Below, in pieces: positions 15,157 through 17,216 of a DNA stretch of 17,216 bases; position 1 is the stretch's first letter; each line of letters starts with the position of its first letter. This DNA is from Ruminococcaceae bacterium UBA7147 (GTDB lineage: Bacteria; Bacillota; Clostridia; Oscillospirales; Acutalibacteraceae). Location: NCBI GenBank assembly GCA_002491825.1, contig DKWR01000038.1:30692-47907 (forward strand), given 5' to 3'. A model generated the notes under the pieces. That model saw only the letters and a list, made by a program, of their open reading frames with translations. It was not told where the DNA came from and made no database searches. The position numbers were made by a program, and so were the translations under genes.

Positions 15157-16083
15157 TTATGATTCGTCAGAGGAAGAACCTGTATCTTTTACAAACTGAA
15201 TGCCGTCAATGATAATAGAATCGTCTTTCAGTTCGTAATTAAGCTCCATAGTAACCTCTTGATTTGTGTAATACTTAATTGTAATTTTGTTGTCAGTGTA
15301 GTTGTAAACACCGTCTGCAAAGAGAATATCTGACTGGCTGACAGTAGACGTACCGTCCTCTCGAAGCTCGTAACTCATCTTGTAATATCCGTCGTCATAA
15401 GTCCATTTGCCTGTGAGCTTTTCGCTTGGCTTAAAGTCAGCGTCGGGCTTTATCTCGGGAATAACAAGCTTTGTGCTTTCAAGGTCAATGCTCTGACCGT
15501 AATAGGTATCCGTAAGAGTAAGTGTTCTGCCTGCAATCTCGTTACCTGCAACTTTGTACTCAAATGTGCCCTCAAGAGCAGAGGGGATACTTATGTCAAT
15601 AGTTCTTGTACCGTCTTTTTCTTCAAGTGAATATGTACCAACCATTTTCATAGTACCAAGATGGATTGAAGCAGTACCGTCGTCCTCAAAGGTGTAGTAA
15701 TTCTTTGCAGCTTCATCAGAAGTAGCGGTTGTAGCCTCATCTGCTGTAGCTGAATCTTTAACAGTCCATGTTCCTACAACGCTTGTGTTGAAGAATATCT
15801 TGAATACTAAAAATCCAAGTGCAACAAGAATAAGAATAGCAAGTGAAATAATAATAGGAAGTTGGATAAAGCTTTTCTTCTTTTTAACAGCAACGGGAGC
15901 GCTTGCACTGTAGTCAACAGGAGCAACTTCCGGTGTAGAGTCTGTCTGTGTTTCGGCAATTTCATCGCTGAATGCTCCGGAAAAGCTTTCCTGAGTACTT
16001 TCGTTAGTTGTTGTATCTGCGTCGGAATTTATGTTGTTTTCGCCTTCTGTTTCAGAAGTAAGAAAATCCTTGTTTTCGTCCAA
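15157..16083 (-). CDS. Single-pass membrane protein with two tandem lipocalin-like extracellular modules
   Basis: 308 residues, unnamed. A long acidic, Ser/Thr-rich N-terminus (1-66) is followed by KKKK (67-70) and one membrane helix (about 73-97); the positive charges on its N-terminal side place the N-terminus in the cytoplasm. Outside are two related beta modules, about 101-205 and 223-300. Each has G-x-W-T, then an aromatic strand, D-G-T, then G-x-Y and a closing beta strand (GTWTV...FEDDGT...GTYSL; GKWTY...LREDGT...GVYNY). This pattern is like the lipocalin-like domains of unknown function common in gut Clostridia. Translation starts at TTG (16083-16081), fixed by AAGGAGGT seven bases upstream. 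Its own promoter is at 16116-16144 and its own terminator follows. Function unknown; the Thr- and Ser-rich cytoplasmic part could be a kinase target, but that is speculation. Confidence 0.85.
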   Translation of the reverse strand: MDENKDFLTSETEGENNINSDADTTTNESTQESFSGAFSDEIAETQTDSTPEVAPVDYSASAPVAVKKKKSFIQLPIIISLAILILVALGFLVFKIFFNTSVVGTWTVKDSATADEATTATSDEAAKNYYTFEDDGTASIHLGTMKMVGTYSLEEKDGTRTIDISIPSALEGTFEYKVAGNEIAGRTLTLTDTYYGQSIDLESTKLVIPEIKPDADFKPSEKLTGKWTYDDGYYKMSYELREDGTSTVSQSDILFADGVYNYTDNKITIKYYTNQEVTMELNYELKDDSIIIDGIQFVKDTGSSSDES

Positions 16084-16090
16084 CTGTGAT

Positions 16091-16098
16091 ACCTCCTT
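16091..16098 (-). promoter_or_regulatory. Consensus ribosome binding site fixing a TTG start
   Basis: AAGGAGGT on the minus strand (16098-16091) stands seven bases ahead of TTG at 16083. It is a full match to the anti-Shine-Dalgarno sequence and decides the TTG start of the lipocalin-like membrane protein gene. Confidence 0.85.
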
Positions 16099-16115
16099 TA
16101 TATTTTATCTATAAT

Positions 16116-16144
16116 ATCATACTATATTTTAAAAGATAAATCAA
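16116..16144 (-). promoter_or_regulatory. Minus-strand promoter of the lipocalin-like membrane protein gene
   Basis: On the minus strand TTGATT (16144-16139) and TATGAT (16121-16116) are exactly 17 bases apart. A start near 16109 leaves a leader of about 25 bases that carries the AAGGAGGT site. The whole 284-bp gap 16084-16367 is very AT-rich and holds this promoter, the divergent plus-strand promoter and the palindrome at 16328. Confidence 0.75.
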
Positions 16145-16295
16145 CTGTTTTGTTTTAATATATTTCTTTATTTATTAATTTAAAATAATAAAAAGCCGAA
16201 TTACAAAATTATGGAAGTAGAAAATTACATAATATCTTGATTTTTCCTGATTTAGAAAAAAGTTAAAAAAATATACCATAATTCCTAAAAAGTAC

Positions 16296-16324
16296 TTGTA
16301 AAAATAATCAATTTGATATATAAT
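16296..16324 (+). promoter_or_regulatory. Plus-strand promoter of the secreted protein gene at 16368
   Basis: TTGTAA (16296-16301) and a perfect TATAAT (16319-16324) are 17 bases apart. The start would fall near 16331, within the palindrome at 16328-16348, leaving a leader of about 37 bases with a consensus ribosome binding site. The A/T-rich bases before the -35 box (A tracts at 16257-16270 and 16286-16290) may act as an upstream element. Confidence 0.8.
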
Positions 16325-16327
16325 GTA

Positions 16328-16348
16328 ATTACTCAAATTATGAGTAAT
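16328..16348 (+). promoter_or_regulatory. Perfect palindrome at the transcription start
   Basis: ATTACTCA (16328-16335) and TGAGTAAT (16341-16348) are exact inverted repeats around AATTA. It begins four bases after the -10 box and ends just before AAGGAGG (16353-16359). It could be an operator for a dimeric repressor or a 5' hairpin that protects the mRNA; position fits both. Confidence 0.6.
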
Positions 16349-16367
16349 CAAAAAGGAGGAATTAGCG

Positions 16368-17216
16368 ATGAAAAAATCATCCAAAATCATCAGCCTTGCT
16401 CTTTCAGTAACAATGGCAGCTTCCTGTTTTGCAGGTTTTTCAATTTGTTCTGCATCAGCAGCTGATGGTGAAACAAAAGTTTATTTCGAAGTTCCCACAC
16501 TCGAGTCATGGGGAACAACAAAGACTGTTTACTGCCACGTTTATAATGTATACGGAGGAACTCCTCTTACAGTAACATCCTGGCAGTCAAAGTCAGAGCT
16601 TTGCAAAAAGGACTCTGCAACAGGTCTTTACTACTTCGATACTTCAAAACTTGGCACAATTGAAGACGGTGCTGACTATGCTCTTCTTTTCTCAACTGTT
16701 GATACCGAAAAAGGTATTCACCAGACAAGCAACATTACTTTAGGTAAAGATTGTCTTGGTGACACAGTATATGTAACAGGCGAAATGGTTGAGAATACTG
16801 AAAATTCACAGTTGCTTGATTTTGAAGGTGCTTGGAAGAACAATTCTGATAAGTACGGCGCAATGGCAGCTATTACTTCAACAGGTAAAATCGTTGGTAA
16901 GTACTTCCCCGTATATCAGCCGAAAGAGCAGAAGATAGCTCAGTATATTGCTTCTTGGGCAGTAAAGAACGCTGAAAGTGTTGAGGGTGTAGTAACTCCC
17001 GAAAAATTAACATATCTCTGCTCTGAACTCGGTGTTACTCCTGAAGCTGTTTATGCTCAGTATGCTTCTGACTATGCAGAGCAGCTTGCTGATCCCGTAA
17101 CATATCCTTTAATTGCTCCCCTCACAACTGTTGCAGATTTACTCGGCGTTGATCCCGAGCCCGCTACAACAGAGCCTGCAACAGAACCCGAGACAACAGA
17201 GCCTGCAACAGAGCCT
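16368..17216 (+). CDS. Secreted protein with carbohydrate-binding-like module and Thr/Glu/Pro linker (3' end outside window)
   Basis: 283 residues are visible and no stop is reached. The start is certain: AAGGAGG (16353-16359) and ATG with a classic signal peptide (MKKSSK, hydrophobic core, cleavage probably after ASA near residue 31). Residues ~36-135 (VYFEVP...W, VYCHVYN, WQSKSELC, GLYYFDTSKLG, then ALLFST and NITLGKDCLGDTVY) resemble the starch-binding CBM26-like modules of Ruminococcus surface proteins; sugar specificity cannot be read from sequence. Residues ~150-260 form a helical-looking segment with EKLTYLCSELGVTPEAVYAQYASDYAEQL that I do not recognise. From 264 on it is a Thr/Glu/Pro linker, which suggests a further domain (dockerin, CBM or anchor) beyond the window. 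The AASC near residue 20 is a poor lipobox, so a lipoprotein is less likely. Confidence 0.82.
   Translation, partial: MKKSSKIISLALSVTMAASCFAGFSICSASAADGETKVYFEVPTLESWGTTKTVYCHVYNVYGGTPLTVTSWQSKSELCKKDSATGLYYFDTSKLGTIEDGADYALLFSTVDTEKGIHQTSNITLGKDCLGDTVYVTGEMVENTENSQLLDFEGAWKNNSDKYGAMAAITSTGKIVGKYFPVYQPKEQKIAQYIASWAVKNAESVEGVVTPEKLTYLCSELGVTPEAVYAQYASDYAEQLADPVTYPLIAPLTTVADLLGVDPEPATTEPATEPETTEPATEP
17160..17216 (+). repeat. Thr/Glu/Pro linker repeat at the window end
   Basis: The coding sequence repeats short blocks of ACAGAGCCTGCAACAGA type, encoding (T)TEPATEPE units. Such linkers join domains in secreted glycan-binding proteins and vary in copy number by replication slippage. The array continues past the window, so its full size is unknown. 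Confidence 0.8.

Noticed and set aside
16410..16430. Lipobox (AASC) making the secreted protein a lipoprotein
   Set aside because: There is no Leu or other large aliphatic residue at -3 and a good signal peptidase I site follows at ASA near residue 31.
17160..17216. CRISPR-like direct repeats
   Set aside because: The repeat is in frame and encodes a Thr/Glu/Pro linker, without spacers.

Overview
The window looks chromosomal and comes from a low-to-moderate GC Gram-positive anaerobe of the Clostridia, most likely a Ruminococcus or other Oscillospiraceae relative. The evidence is the gene order, the consensus AAGGAGG-type ribosome binding sites with several TTG starts, a PASTA-type Ser/Thr kinase, and secreted proteins with a dockerin and a carbohydrate-binding-like module of the kind common in gut Ruminococcus. 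The genus is an inference from protein style; no 16S rRNA or other decisive marker is present.

Region 1 (158-11764, + strand) is one tightly packed run of eleven genes with gaps of 1-49 bp and two overlaps: rpoZ, priA, def, fmt, a YugP-type membrane zinc peptidase, rsmB, rlmN, prpC, prkC, rsgA and thiN. It joins transcription (omega), replication restart (PriA), initiator-Met formylation and deformylation (Fmt, Def), rRNA methylation (RsmB, RlmN), PASTA kinase/phosphatase signalling (PrkC, PrpC), 30S subunit maturation (RsgA) and thiamine diphosphate formation (ThiN). An AT-rich hairpin plus T tract overlapping the thiN stop codon probably ends it. The rpe gene often found between rsgA and thiN is absent here. 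Ahead of the operon lies a near-perfect inverted repeat (16-53) that looks like a dispersed intergenic palindrome.

Region 2 (11765-13760) holds a tRNA-Ala(GGC) and, behind its own extended -10 promoter, the most unusual gene of the window. This gene encodes a four-cysteine zinc ribbon, a kinase fold in which the beta3 Lys, the HRD Asp and the DFG motif are all replaced, one membrane helix, and two extracellular PASTA modules. It is an intact, apparently functional pseudokinase lying about 1.9 kb after a complete catalytic PASTA kinase. A strong GC-rich terminator follows it.

Region 3 (13769-17216) is more AT-rich and devoted to the cell surface. On the minus strand are a secreted dockerin protein with a beta-rich body and, upstream of it, a single-pass membrane protein with two tandem lipocalin-like modules. 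The two are separated by a strong minus-strand terminator. Divergent from these, with its own consensus promoter and a perfect 8-bp-arm palindrome at the expected transcription start, begins a secreted protein with a carbohydrate-binding-like N-terminal module and a Thr/Glu/Pro linker; it runs off the window end. No mobile element, phage gene, CRISPR array or rRNA is visible.
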